Positions 1 through 11,601 of a DNA stretch of 64,000 nt are shown piece by piece (the first letter of the stretch is position 1; each line of letters starts with the position of its first letter). Location of the stretch: assembly GCF_032062135.1 (NCBI RefSeq), contig NC_092859.1, forward strand, positions 28,827,519-28,891,518, given 5' to 3'. The DNA is from Pyxicephalus adspersus (Eukaryota; Chordata; Amphibia; Anura; Pyxicephalidae). Under the pieces are notes generated by a model that saw only the letters and a list, made by a program, of their open reading frames with translations, was not told the origin of the DNA and did no database searches. The position numbers and the translations under genes are program-made.

Positions 1-1159
1 TGGAAGTCATACATATTTTATAGGCTTGCCAGGGGCAGTTTGGAATTTCACAGCCCTTTTAATCTTGCTGTACATAACAGATTTAACTGTGTTTATTAGC
101 ATTTCTTTAAAGGCTCCCTGGAGCATCTCCCAGATAAAGCAGCGGCAGTCATCCTGTATGGTGAATACCAATCAGTCTGGTGATGCAGCACGGGAGCTGT
201 GAGGGGGCCTGGAGTCACCTATACAGCAGGAAGGAGGTTTATGGGTAGTAGATCTTTTATTCCCAGTTTAAACAAGCAATATACATTTGTCTGCCGGTCT
301 GCTTCATGCAAAATTGATGTTTCCGTTTTGTCTGCTTGCTTGCAAGATGAAAGGCTGGCATCGTTTATCTCTCAGGGACTCACTTGGTGAGTTACAGCCA
401 TGAACATTTCCAGCTCTGCTTCACTGCCATGACCACTACAAAGCCAAATCATGGAACCACTTACAAAAATACACATAGGCTAATAATGTAACTTATCTGT
501 ATCTGGGCAAAGTCTAAATCAAGTCTGTGATTCCCTAAAGGAGATCTCAACCCAATTTAAATCTCATATAGTTTTTATTGTCGATTTCAAAGTTGGATTT
601 AATTTTTTAGGACTTCAGATTACATTAAAATGATCCCTGCAATGAAGGTTCAAACACCTTTTATTTGTGACAACTGTCTCCCAATTATCCTTTTAAGTTT
701 TTAGTCCTGTTTTAGACTTGTATTCCACAACCATCTACTTAGCCACTCCGTGGCGTCCCTAATTTCACCGCAATGTTTTGTCCTGCAAACCCCCAACACA
801 AATGCAAACATTTGCCCAAAATGGGTCCTAACTGGTCCCAAAGGTTTGAATGGGAACAGTTGGGAGTGCGGTTGAGCTTTTGGAAAACTGCTAAGGCTTA
901 CCACATGTCTGAAATTAAACATACTGTGCCACATGTGCCCCTATTGGAGACAACCATTGCCACTGATAGAAAGTCAATTCTGAGCAATGATGAGCGGATC
1001 ATGTTGGAGCAGGTGCATATAGACAGGAAACAGTAAAAGGGGCTGGGGGAAATCAACAGCACTGAGATAAAGAAAGAAAAAGGGAAGAAAAAAGTAATGA
1101 TCCACTAAAGTATTGAAAATTCTTTTAACATCTAAAGCAAAACCTGTGGGGATACAACC
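1..1159. other. Unassigned non-coding DNA
   Basis: No repeat, exon or RNA gene is recognisable here. Two overlapping short open frames on opposite strands (701-934 and 773-1036) resemble no protein family I know and lack splice or promoter context. The sequence is mixed in composition and looks single-copy within this window. Confidence 0.5.
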
Positions 1160-1870
1160 ATGAAAGATGCCATTACTGGTTTAAAGGTGCATGACCCAGG
1201 TAGCCAGGAGGTTTGCCACCCCTTTTTCTATCACATCTGTTTCCCTTTACCCCACTACCATTCCCCTATAATAACCAGACCAGACACTTTATTTTGGGCT
1301 TTATATCAAACGGCTTATCGGGCTTCTTTTTTTGCCACACCACTTTCTTTTAATAGCCCATTTAAATCGAACAGGTCTTTGACGGTAACACACACCTAAC
1401 CATGTCACTTTTGGTTTCTGCACCCTATGTTATTGCTCCCAGCCACACCTTACTCCACTGGCTCAATATCAAGGACCTTTCTTGCAGGCCACTTTTAACA
1501 ACTGCCACCAAATTAAACACCCTATGCGTTTAACTTAAGGAGATAACTCTCCCACCTATTTATCAGCATGCCCAATGATGTCCCCCGAAGACCCCAACCA
1601 CCAATTCCCCTTTAAAGCCAATTTTTTGCTCAAAAAGCTCCTATCAAAGGATGGGCAGGAGGGCATATTTCCCCCCAACTCTAACTGACCCCTCACTTGT
1701 ATGACCTCTTTTTACCCCTTCTGTCACTCCTCCCTAGATTCCATCCTTACCAATTCCTGACCTCTTTTCTTTGATCACCTGACTTCCAACTCACATCTAT
1801 TAATCTTATATTGCACTTGCTCCTCCTAGAGTCTTTTCTCGCCAGCTCCAGGCCTTACTGTTAGTCCGCT
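1160..1870. other. C-rich, G-poor strand-asymmetric tract
   Basis: The plus strand is strongly enriched in C and T and depleted of G over about 700 bases, with many CCCC and CCACC runs. No gene, tandem period or known transposon end is visible. Such skew can come from an old retroelement or from transcription-linked mutation, but the sequence does not decide between them. Confidence 0.4.
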
Positions 1871-4290
1871 GATATACAATAGTGTTTGTCTTTATAGCAG
1901 TCTTATGATGTATAAACTACATACACATTAACACCCCGTTTATTCAGACATATCTACTAAATCCTATTTCAACCTATACAAATGATTATGTTAGCAGCAG
2001 TGCTGGGCTTCATAGCAATTGCTTGGTATTCTCCAGGTATAGTGGACTAGTAAGCATCCCATAACCATAAATTTTATTACTCCCAACATTAACCCACCAA
2101 CAAAGAACAGAATTCTCCTTTAAAATAAATTTCTCCTAAAAATTGACCTTCAGCACATACCTTCAGGCACGCGTACAGCAATTTGTATTTCTCTTCATCC
2201 TGGCTCTTGGGTAAGACCGGCTTGACCCGGTAAAAGTATTTCATCGTTACCATTTTAATATAGATTAGATTTCCTGTCTGCTGAGCATCTTCAATTGAAC
2301 TTACCTTTAGCTGCTCAAAGACAAAAGTCTTTAGCACTTGACTGAATGCCGACGTTTTCAAAGTAAATCCAAACACATGCTCACAGCTTGATAAAAATCA
2401 ATTTTCTACTGATCTCAAATCCACTTGCTTTGCCTAATCTCTAATCAGGATATATTCATGCGGATGTAACGAGGAATCCAATTTCAAATAATTACACTCA
2501 CAATAAGCCATTTCACCTTGCAGCTCCAGCCTACTGTACCACCGATACAGGGGATATTGTCGCTTTCACTTGTTAATCAGTTGATTCTGCAAGAAATTTA
2601 TTGCTAGTTTTATCCTGAACTTAGTCTTTGAAGCTGAATGTTAGGCAGATATAAAAGATTTTAATGTATGCAGCTCTGTGCACATCTATACCTGATTACA
2701 TGTATTTCTCTTAAGTGGTAGTATTTCTCTTAAGTGGTATACCTTATATTTTCTTGGTATCTGTTTACAGTAGAGCTCAAAGGGGGAGGGAGAAGTAGCA
2801 AAAGCTGCCAATCAAGCGTGTTGTAGTACAAGAAGCAGGTTGATAGGAGATTATAAAGACATAAAGAAGATACCTAAATAAGGAGGGGAAATCAACATTC
2901 AGGTTTTAAAATTCACTTCAATAAATATTCACCCTATGGATTATACAGCTGCCTATCTAATACTTCACTAATGTGATAAAATAGTCACATATCAATGTTA
3001 AGTGAGTGTGAGTTTTACACTTGGGATCTTTTCCCATGCAAGGCTGTAATCATAGCATTAAAAATATTTATCTTTTGTTTTAATGAAGGAGTTAAAGAAA
3101 GTTTAATTACTACTAAACCATGTCCTTCTGAGGAACCATTGTGGGGAAACGTGTCAAGGACAGTTCAATGGCATCAAAAGATAAACTAGATGTAAAAGAT
3201 ATTGTACTCTAAAAAGAGAAAATGTTTTTTTGAAGTGTTTTTATGTTTTTATACAGTGTGTTTTGTATCAAGAATAAAATACAGAAATGTAAAATTTTTA
3301 TAAAAAGTATATTGGGGTGATATTTATGTGCACCAACAAAAGTCCCATTTCCTTCATAGGAAAATAAAAAAAACTTATCTTGTTTGTCATAGGATTATAA
3401 AGACATAACAAATATTAGATTTCTGCTTCTCCCTTCACAATGGAAAATTGACACCAAGCAGTGGACCTCAATACGGAGCCAATGGGGAGGCATTACCAGC
3501 CTATTGCCCTAATGTGTCCCCTATACAACATTATTATTTTAATATTTATTATTATTCTATAGAAAGAATGCCCAGTCACAAAATACAATGTCTTCCCCTG
3601 GTCAGTGTCTAGAGTCAGCTCTGCCTGATTATGCCCGGTCCTGAAGGAATGTTTGATTTACCTCGAAGTATTGTGTTTGTGGCTGTGAACTAGTAGAGAG
3701 TGCTTTTAAGCAGAATACAAGTCAAAATGTCCCCTCTACTCAAATAGATATTCCACATTAAAATTCACTTAAGTTCATTTGCAGCCTGCCCCAGACTGGA
3801 AGTTTCCAGAACTTTCCAGCTCTATAGAGAATTTGCTTTGCTGTAAAAAGAGCAGAAGATAAGCTTCTTATTGCTGAGTAAACAACATAGGGTGATGCCT
3901 GAAATATTAACTGAACCTACCCAGCAAAATGTTTTTTTTTTCATGGGATGTATAAATCTCATTCTAAGCAGAATATAGATCATATAAACTACTCATACAT
4001 AACGGCTGCCACAAGCACTAACTGTTCTGTTAAATTATTATTATTAAATTTTTAGAGAAACATAGCAGACAGGATGAAATGTTATAGTAGAATATAAGTC
4101 TATTTTAAAGAACCACATACCAGTAGGGATGAGCATCATCATTTCAGTGAAATTATTCTTTGACTTTTTTCTTACTGTAAAAAACAAAGGAAAGGGGACA
4201 TTAAAGGTTTTATTATGTTGCGGGGGGAGGGGGCGGGCACTGCTATTTTATTTTTAGCAAAAGCCTATGACAGGTAAAATAATTATATAA
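1871..4290. other. Unassigned AT-rich non-coding DNA
   Basis: I see no gene. A 19-base direct repeat (unit TATTTCTCTTAAGTGGTA) occurs twice in tandem at about 2702-2741. A G-rich run lies at 4217-4240. The longest open frame (95 codons, minus strand, 2089-2376) has no recognisable motif. Confidence 0.45.
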
Positions 4291-4329
4291 TTGTCTGGGT
4301 ATTCTGGATTTTATCTTAATCACATTTGC

Positions 4330-4860
4330 AATCCAATTCCTTCTGGGGAGGAAAAGGTTAATCAGAGCAGGTTAGGCGAAATGGCCACAAAGTTTCAGGG
4401 AATTGGAAGAAAGTTTGGCTTCCCAGAAGCTATTAGCATTCATTCTGATTCCAGACACATGGTCAGTGCAGGCAGGCCGAGCGCTAATGCAAAGTGACAA
4501 GCGGGATATATCTTGTGCCACGCAACACATGTGAAGACCAAAAGAAGCAAGCGAAGTGTTCGCATCAGCCTGAAAAGGTCACATATTTCCCATTCAGCGC
4601 ACAGACAAGATTCGGAACGCAGAGCTGAAGGCGGGAACACGTGTCTCACTGCGGGCCAGTCCTGGCTCTGACTGTTGTACGTGTTTATGCCCAGCAATGC
4701 TAATTACAAGGATTATTCTCAGTTAGGCACCTTGGCAGAGAAACTCACAGATTTCAACCTGGCTCCCCGCGGCCTGCAAATTAGGCCTTGCTTGTTTTAT
4801 TGGAGTACTTTATGGCTGTGGTACCAGGTGGCTTTACCCCTCCACCACTTACCTTTATTC
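4330..4860. promoter_or_regulatory. Candidate conserved non-coding element
   Basis: The block is GC-balanced, free of recognisable repeats, and clearly more complex than its AT-rich surroundings. It holds TAAT-type sites (GCTAATTACAAGGATTATTC) and CpG-containing stretches that have survived deamination, as expected under selection. No open frame spans it convincingly. The call is by texture only, since no second genome can be compared here. A 5' exon of an unrecognised gene is an alternative. Confidence 0.25.
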
Positions 4861-5104
4861 TAGTCCTAGGTATCTGAATTTATTTTGCTTTTAATGATAG
4901 AGATCTGACTGTCTTAGTGGACAATATCACTGAAGCAAGTTTACTTAAAGGCGCAAGATAGCAATACGCATAGAATAAAAATGTCAAATTAATATATCTG
5001 TTTATACTTCTGTCCATATAGTCTTGAGATTTGCACAGCTGTGTCACATAGCACAACCCTCCCAGGCAGGGCATTAGATCTGATTTTATCCTGCAGCAAT
5101 TAGG

Positions 5105-5371
5105 TAAAGCTACGTACACACTTCCAATTATTATCGTTTGTAAACGAATGACGAACGATCCTGCACGATATCTGCGAACGATCGTATAGCACCGATCCTG
5201 TACATACGGATAACGACACAATCGTTCAAAGAGTTCATTTCCAACGACTATCCTCGTTTGTCGGCGTCGTTGGTTACTTTTTTTACAAACGATTTTTTGC
5301 CAATCGGTCGTTCGTTGTTCGTTCGCCGTTCATTTCCAACGATAAAAATTGGACGTGTGTACGCAGCTTAA
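5105..5371. mobile_element. Palindromic MITE, GCTACGTACACAC family, copy 1
   Basis: The left end reads TAAAGCTACGTACACACTTC and the right end, reverse complemented, reads TTAAGCTGCGTACACACGTC, so the two ends are inverted repeats. The arms continue inward with ATTATTATCG against ATTTTTATCG and with CGAACGATC-like segments. There is no coding capacity. Four relatives lie at 32-37 kb, but the interior of this copy differs from theirs, so it is a separate subtype. The TAA or TTAA flanks suggest piggyBac-type mobilisation by an enzyme encoded elsewhere. Confidence 0.8.
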
Positions 5372-6399
5372 CACTTACAGGTCTTCTCCCTCTCCCATTG
5401 TTTGACTTGACAGTAAAAGTAGAAGCAGCAGACTGATAAGCTCATCTCTTTATTACCGTTTTCTCCTCTTATCAACATATTCCTTGTTAGCACATGAGCA
5501 CTGCAGTACAAATCCTTGTACCTGGCACTTTGCACCACACAAATTAGTGAAAATATTAGGTGTACTGACCTAGTATCACGTAGTGTGTTCTTGGACTTTA
5601 TATCTCTTTCCCCGGTTGTAAGAATAGCATTGGCGATATTCCCCTCGGGGGCAGGACTATGTCACCTTGCACTTGTGTGCAGTGTGTGCTTCATCTTCCT
5701 GGTTTGTCTTTTTTAATACAAGCTGGGGAACATTTTCAAGCAATAAACATTTAAACCACAGGCTTTAATATTCTAGTTTTAGTAGGACTAAAGCTGATCC
5801 TGGACAACATCCACTTGGTCCTGAATACCTCACTGTATGCAATGCAGACACTAAATGACAGACCACCACTCTTTCCTATGTGGAGAATGCAGCAAGGGCC
5901 CTTCCTATTTGTCCTACCCGTGCTATAAAAAAAAATAGCTTTTCTGTTACTAGAAGAAATTATTAGTGTTCATTTCCAACATTTCTCTTTTGTTTTCCCT
6001 TTACTTTGGTGTTTTTTATTTGTTTTTCTTTTGCTTATCACTGCATCTTTGTTTAATTCTCTTACATGTTTTTATTATCTTTTTACTTACCTTAGCTTTA
6101 GCTGTACTTTTGGTTTTTGTGTATCTTGTGTCAAAAAAAATACCTTTTTGTTTTGCTTTTTCAGTACTTCCTTTGGTCTTCAAGCTTGTCCCATTATTTA
6201 TCACACTGTCAAAACTACAAGCTTGTCAGTCTAATAATAGCAAAAAGAATACATTTACACATGCAATAAATAGACATCAGTCAAATCAAACAGTAGGTGT
6301 AGGCAACAATGTGAAGAAGACTACATCCAGAAGAAATATCAGTATCTAAAGTTTCTTAAAATGTCTGATATTAGAAAAATTAATCTATAACTACAATAT
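5372..6399. other. Unassigned T-rich non-coding DNA
   Basis: No gene is supported. The 127-codon frame at 5966-6349 is a run of Phe, Leu and Ser codons produced by T-rich DNA. It has no start context, and a second frame overlaps it. Confidence 0.45.
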
Positions 6400-7665
6400 A
6401 TACCAAGGAAGTGTGGAGAAGTTCCAGGCTTTGCCCCCTTCCAGATGAAATAGAAAAATGAGTGTGGGGGCATATGACAGCCTAATATCTTAGTAGGTAT
6501 CTGTGCAAATATCAGGTCTTTGCAGTTGAAAAAAACTGTTTTTTCTTTTAGTGGGAAGCTGTGATGGCAGAGGAACAAGCAAATTTCACATCACTGGACT
6601 TACGGGCCGTCATGAAGTTTTTGTTTCTCTAGGGAAAGTTAGCAAAGGACATTCACACTGAGATGTCACAAACACTGGGGGAGAAGTGTCCTTCCTACAG
6701 CACTGTCAAAACCCGGATATCTCGTTTCAAGACTCTGCATTTCACCATTGAAGATAAGCCCCACATTGAGCACCCCTCAACCTCAACTGACCCGGCAACC
6801 TGCGATGCTGTCCATGAGCTGATTTTTGAGGACTGGCGAATATCGGCAAAAAATATAGTCCAGATACTTGACATCCCAAGGGAGCGTGTTGGGTTTGTTA
6901 TCACAACTATCCTAGACATGCACAAGCTTTCAGCGAAGTGGGTGCCGAAATGTTTGAACAGTGATCAGAAGAAGGAATGAGTTGGAGCATCCAAAGCTGT
7001 TTTGGCCCATTTTGAAGCTGCACAGGACTTTTTGGCTAGGTTAGTGAATGAGGGTGAAACCTGGCTCCACATCTATGATCCTGAAACCAAGGAACAGTCA
7101 AAGGAATGGTGTCACAGCCGGTCCCCATGGCCGAAGAAGTTCTGAACCCAGAAATCAGCCAAAAAGTCATGGCGTCCATTTTCTGGGACAAAGACGGTAT
7201 TCTGTTGGTGGACTACCTACCTCAGGGCTTTAGTATCACTGGACATTAATATGCTAACCTCTTGGACCAGCTGAAGGAGGCAATTAAGACGAAGCGCTGT
7301 GGAGAATTGACCAAAGGGATCCTTTTTTTGCAGGACAATGCACCTGCGCACACGTCCAACGTTGTGGCTGCCAAATTGAACACCCTGGGTTTCCAATTGC
7401 TCCACCATCCCCCCTACTAACCTGACCTGGCCCCTTTGGACTATTATCTGTTCCCGAATTTGAACAAACACCTGAAAGGGAAACCTTTTGAGGACATTTC
7501 TGACGTCAAAGATGCTGCTGAGAGCTGGTTTGCGGTCCAACCAAAGTACTACTCTGTACCAAATGCATCAGTCTCAGGGGGGAATATGTAGAAAAAATGT
7601 GTTATTTCATATCTTTGGGTCTCTTCTTTCTGAACAAAGCCAGGAGCCTCTCAGTACCCCCTCGT
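6400..7665 (+). mobile_element. Mariner-family DNA transposon, near full length
   Basis: The element is about 1.27 kb, the normal size for mariner. Its left end (TACCAAGGAAGTGTGGAGAA then GTTCCAGGCTTTGC) matches the reverse complement of its right end (TACGAGGGGGTACTGAGAGG then CTCCTGGCTTTGTT) at roughly three quarters of positions. A TA dinucleotide sits at each edge, as expected for TA-targeting mariner insertion. The interior encodes a decayed transposase (6564-7612). It lies between single-copy DNA on the left and repeat-rich DNA on the right. Confidence 0.9.
6564..7612 (+). pseudogene. Mariner transposase pseudogene (DD34D type)
   Basis: An intact version would cut and paste the element by binding its terminal repeats with an N-terminal helix-turn-helix domain and cleaving with a C-terminal DDD catalytic domain. 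The start at 6564 is the ATG that stays in frame with the helix-turn-helix region; the DNA-binding half ends with KWVPKCLNSDQKK near 6975. In the catalytic half I see HIYDPETKEQSKEW, VMASIFWDKDGILLVDYLP, LFLQDNAPAH and PDLAPLDYYLF. The second and third Asp (7334 and 7439) have exactly 34 residues between them. The first catalytic Asp, usually in a GDETW motif, is Gly here (GETW, codon 7053-7055). Stops occur at 6630, 6978, 7143 and 7418, and a one-base deletion lies near 7166. At 6978 and 7143 CGA appears to have become TGA, a CpG decay signature. The gene is dead. Confidence 0.92.
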
Positions 7666-7926
7666 ATGTTGTTACAGAGTTCCTTTTGTAGACTGCAGAA
7701 AACCTCCCCACATGATATGGGAATGAGTAGAGAGAGAGGTATCCTAACACACTTACTATACTAGGTTGGCTGCTCTTCTGTAGATGCAGTACAGGGAGGA
7801 TACCCTAGGTCAAGAAAGGTTTTACTGGCAGGACCATCAGGTGAAAATAAAGAAAATAAAACCATTTAATACAAAGATAAATTATATTACAGTTTTTCTT
7901 GGGTTTAGACAATCTTTAGGTTCTTA

Positions 7927-8180
7927 AAGTTACAGTGGAACTAAAGTATAAAAAACAAAAACTTTTGTCTGGTACTGCTATCATTTTCTCTGTTTCTTTG
8001 TACACTGCACTTTTTTGGCACAGAATTTACATTGCCAGTCTTCCAATAGTCAGAAAGGAGTGTTGCTGGACTATAAAAATTGCAAGAGAAATTACAGGGG
8101 CATCAGGCGGAGGAAATGTGTGGCAAAACCAAGCAGCCTGCAGAATTTATTTGTTGCTATAAGGCAGTGAAAGATGTGTA
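7927..8180. repeat. Dispersed-repeat fragment with a GTGGAACTAAAGT end
   Basis: The left edge (TTACAGTGGAACTAAAGT) resembles the TAAAGTGGAACT ends of elements at 11.6 and 57.8 kb. No matching right end is visible, so this is probably a truncated MITE. The 75-codon open frame inside has no known motif. Confidence 0.4.
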
Positions 8181-8440
8181 GGAGAATGCTACATTGGCAG
8201 GTATGCTATTATATCTAATATAGTTTGTATAAATAGTATTTGGACAAGGTGAGGACATTCATCAGACCTCATTCAGTTAATGTCACTTCTGGTATGCCAG
8301 TAAATTTATCAGAACATGTGAAGAAGACCGGACTGTTTCTGCTTTCTATATTTTGTCTAAACTATCAGATTGTATCTAAAACCTGCACCTGCTTCAGTTG
8401 CATCTGAACAAACCAAAAAAACTTTTAGAACAATGTGCTG

Positions 8441-8655
8441 GTTTTAATATAGTTCTCCAAAGGTGGAGAGGATACACTTTCATCAGTGAAGTTGGGTGAT
8501 CCAGCAAACCTGAAATGGATTTGGGTTAGAATTGAAAACATTTGCTAACAAACAGTAAACGACTTTTAGGAAATCCATTCCAGATTTGCTGGATCACCCA
8601 GCTTTACTGATCAAAGTTTATGCTCTCCAGCCTTGGAGAGCTCTAAAGCTGGGTT
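8441..8655. mobile_element. Foldback MITE (CTCTCCA family), copy a
   Basis: The copy is almost wholly an inverted repeat. The left arm carries GGAGAGGATACACTTTCATC and GGGTGATCCAGCAAACCTG. The right arm carries their reverse complements (CAGATTTGCTGGATCACCCA and CTCTCCAGCCTTGGAGAGCT). Seven more copies lie in the window. It encodes nothing, so it must be mobilised by another element's transposase. Confidence 0.85.
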
Positions 8656-9579
8656 TAAAGCTAAAGCTACATGGACGGTTTTAAAAACCCATATAAAATT
8701 TCCTACCACGTTTATATGTATTTTATGCACTTTTACAATCATTTTAATGCTTGACTTTAAAACGCTAAAAAACCTTGCGTGTTTTACCGCAAATTGCCGG
8801 GATTTCACATAAGCGTTTATAAAAGGTTTACTTTTAACCCTTTCAGGGAATGAGTACAGGGGTACATAAAACCCCTTACTTATTCCCTGAAAGAGTTAAA
8901 ATGTGTGTAAAAATTGGACGAGGCTTTATTGTTAAATTATTTTGATAAATGTGTATGTGTTTGTGTAAATAAACTTTTTTTTACAGGTTATTCCATTGAC
9001 AGGATGATTCCCATGGCTGCAATCATGACATGAGCACAGCCATGGTACTCCTCCTGACAGTGAGAAAACCCCAGGCACTAGAGGTAAATGAGGACAAGGC
9101 TCTCTATTCACCTCTAGTGCTCTGTGATTGGATGAGGTTTTCCATTTCTCAGCCATTCAGCACTAGACTTGAATGGGGAGACTTGTCCCCCATTCATCTC
9201 CCTTTCCTCAGCCAATCAGGGAGCAGAGCAATCAGCGGAGCTCTAGTATGTGCTACAGATACAGAACATATGTCACAGCTCCTCTAGGGCTGCGGGAGCA
9301 ATCAGGGTAGCGGAGCTGTCAGCATAGCAGAGCTCCGCTGATTGCTCTGCTCTCTGATTGGCTGAGGAAAGGGAAATCCTGATGATGCTTGAGCTTTCAT
9401 CCATTGAGTTTTACCGCATTTTTGGGCATTTTCCCGTGTTTACCCTGTGTTTGAATTTTTTAAATTTTGCAAACAATGTTTAGGATAAAGCTCATAACTG
9501 TGCCTAAAGGAAATGTCCTGGTGTAGATTAGCCCATTGGAATGCATGGGGACTTCAAACATGGGCTTTAAAAGCCTCAG
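8656..9579. repeat. Composite repeat with two large hairpins
   Basis: This AT-rich segment holds a near-perfect hairpin at 8834-8899 (arms based on CTTTCAGGGAAT and ATTCCCTGAAAG). A larger inverted repeat has arms at 9197-9250 and 9323-9376 sharing AGCCAATCAGGGAGCAGAGC-like sequence and AATCAGCGGAGCTCT. TTTTACCGCA-like pieces occur near both ends (8783 and 9410). It is probably a non-autonomous DNA element, possibly two nested ones. No transposase is present. Confidence 0.55.
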
Positions 9580-10162
9580 TGTCACGGTCCCTTCCGTGAC
9601 AGAAGTTTGAGGATCTGTCAGACAAGCTGTATATGTGAATATCTGACAGCCTCTTTGGTTTTACTTGTTTCTGTGTTGTTGTTTGTAAAGACCACTCCCC
9701 TTGCATCAGGTGCAGGTGCTGGTCATTACTGCTCCTCCATTTAGTCTGGCCTCACACTTCATGCTGTGCGGTTGATATTCACTGCTGGGTTGTGAATAGC
9801 TGGAGTGTTGAGCTGTCCTGTGTTCCTGTTGATATCTGCTATAAGATAAGTTGCTTTACTTTTGGTGTTTTGGTGTTTTGTGTTATTCAGTTGTTTACTA
9901 GGCCTCAGGGAGACACTGGGTCCTTCATAGGGGAAGGAACCAGCAGTCTCAAGCCAGACACTGCTGCCAGGGCTATCCAGGGCTAGTAGGGCCTAGGTTC
10001 CTGAGTATGAGCTTTCCTACCATCAGGGGATGCTCATATGGTTAGGAGTTAGGGCCAGATTAGGGTGTCTGCAAGGGGTGACCATTCCCTTTTCCCTAGT
10101 CATTTGAGGCCTAGTAGTATATACACCTTTCTGTTACCCTCCCCTCCCTGTTATACGTGACA
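9580..10162. mobile_element. Solo LTR of an LTR retrotransposon
   Basis: The element starts TGTCACG and ends CGTGACA, a perfect 7-base terminal inverted repeat with the TG...CA boundaries of an LTR. It is flanked on both sides by CTCAG (9575-9579 and 10163-10167), a 5-base target duplication. The length of 583 bases fits a single LTR, and there is no internal retrotransposon sequence or second LTR. Recombination between two LTRs normally leaves such a solo copy. Five-base duplications fit Ty3/gypsy-type elements, but the superfamily cannot be fixed from an LTR alone. A DNA transposon with short ends is a less likely alternative. The orientation is not determined. Confidence 0.75.
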
Positions 10163-10204
10163 CTCAGGTTAAAGCTGGGGAAACAGTCTATGGAGACTAA
10201 GCCT

Positions 10205-10665
10205 AATAAATCAGACCCAATGTCCCAAAGTGGAGATGTTTGGTCATAATGCACAGCATCACTTTTGGTAAACACAGCATATCAATCACACCAAACACGT
10301 CACACCAACTTCGAAGCATGGTTGTTGAGGGCTAATGATTTGGGCTTGTTTTGCAGCCACAAGGCCTGGCCAACTCGCAGTCATTCAGTCAACCATGAAC
10401 GCCACAGAATGCCAAAATATTCTAGCCTCAAATGTAAGGCCATCTCTGTGACAGGTAAAGCTGAAATTGGGTCATGTAACAGGACCAGCAAATCTACAGC
10501 AGAATCAAAGTGCTGAAATGGCCAAAAAAAAGTCCAGACCTCAAGCCAGTTGGAGTGCTGTAGCAGGACTTTACAACTTTATTCATAACAAATGGCTGCA
10601 AACCTCAATGAACTGAAGCAATAAAGCAATGTTAAGAAGATTGGACTAAATTTCCTCTAAAACAA
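10205..10665 (+). pseudogene. Tc1-type transposase relic 1 (catalytic-domain fragment)
   Basis: Conceptual translation with frameshifts gives Tc1 catalytic-domain landmarks in order: SD, EMFGHNAQHHFW, then LMIWACFAATRPGQLAVIQ and STMNATECQNIL, and later KWPKKSPDLKPVGVL. In Tc1 transposases the last block reads SPDLNPIE, and its Glu is the third catalytic residue; here it is Gly. Stop codons and shifts interrupt the frame throughout. The N-terminal DNA-binding domain and both terminal repeats are missing. It is sandwiched between the solo LTR and a foldback MITE. It is a relic, with no expected activity. Confidence 0.82.
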
Positions 10666-10666
10666 T

Positions 10667-10869
10667 GGGACTGATTTTTTTAAGGCTAGATACACTTTTA
10701 TCAGTGAAGCTGGGTGATCCAGCAAACCTGCAATGGATCTGACTAGGACTGAAAACATTTGATAACAAATAGCAAATTACTTTTAGGAAATCTATTCCAG
10801 GTTTGTTGGATCACAGTTTCATGAAAATGTATCCTCTCCAGCCTTGGAGAGCTTTAAAAAATCAGGCCC
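10667..10869. mobile_element. Foldback MITE (CTCTCCA family), copy b
   Basis: The right arm is well preserved (CTCTCCAGCCTTGGAGAGCT, ending in AATCAGGCCCA). The left arm has lost about 20 bases around the TTATTAAAGCTCTCC segment. The centre keeps AACATTTGATAACAAATAGC. It directly follows the Tc1 relic. Confidence 0.82.
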
Positions 10870-11601
10870 AATGTGAAACACTGATAATGTCACACAGTAA
10901 AAAAGTACTTTAAGTTAATGCTGCTATAGCTGGTTCTAACTTAGTTTCACACAAAGCTTCTCCAATTTTGCTTCATTTTTGTTAAATAAATAACGACACG
11001 GTGAAATCTATTGTGAGTTGTTTTACACTTGACATTAGATTGATTTTTTTGAAAACATATAAGGACCAGATAATTTTTATTATGCCCTGATACATAAAAT
11101 CTTAGAATTGAAAGAAGCTGTAGTTTACTTTTAGTTTGACTAAGGGGGGCTAGGAGCCTGCACAAAGAGCTTGCAATCTATCTAGCCAATCACCCATAAA
11201 ACTAAATGATACAAGCGTTCAAACATTAAACTGCACTTCAATTATTAAACTGTCTCCAGAGTTTTTTATAACCACATGAAAACTGCCAGCAATATTATCC
11301 CCCATGGACTACATTCATAGACAGTGTCATAAAATGCACTGTGCTCCGCTATGACAGCACAGGACCCAATGATACGTCCAGCTAAATGACACCTGGCCCC
11401 TCAGGCTTATCCTATGTATTATTTACAGGCCCGAGGACCTGTTGTTTACATGGATAGACAGCAAAATTGATAGATTGACACAACTAGTAATCTAGATCAT
11501 TTCAAATTTCCCTAAAGTGAAAATAGCACAATGCTCGGCCAGGACTCACAAAACATTCTAATATAGAAGGTCAGACCTTTAATCTGATCAGTAGCAAGAC
11601 A
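10870..11601. other. Unassigned non-coding DNA
   Basis: No gene, repeat partner or RNA gene was recognised. The sequence is moderately AT-rich. Confidence 0.4.

Noticed and set aside
5966..6349. 127-codon plus-strand frame rich in Phe and Leu
   Set aside because: It arises from T-rich DNA, overlaps other frames, shows no domain beyond apparent hydrophobicity, and has no promoter or splice context.
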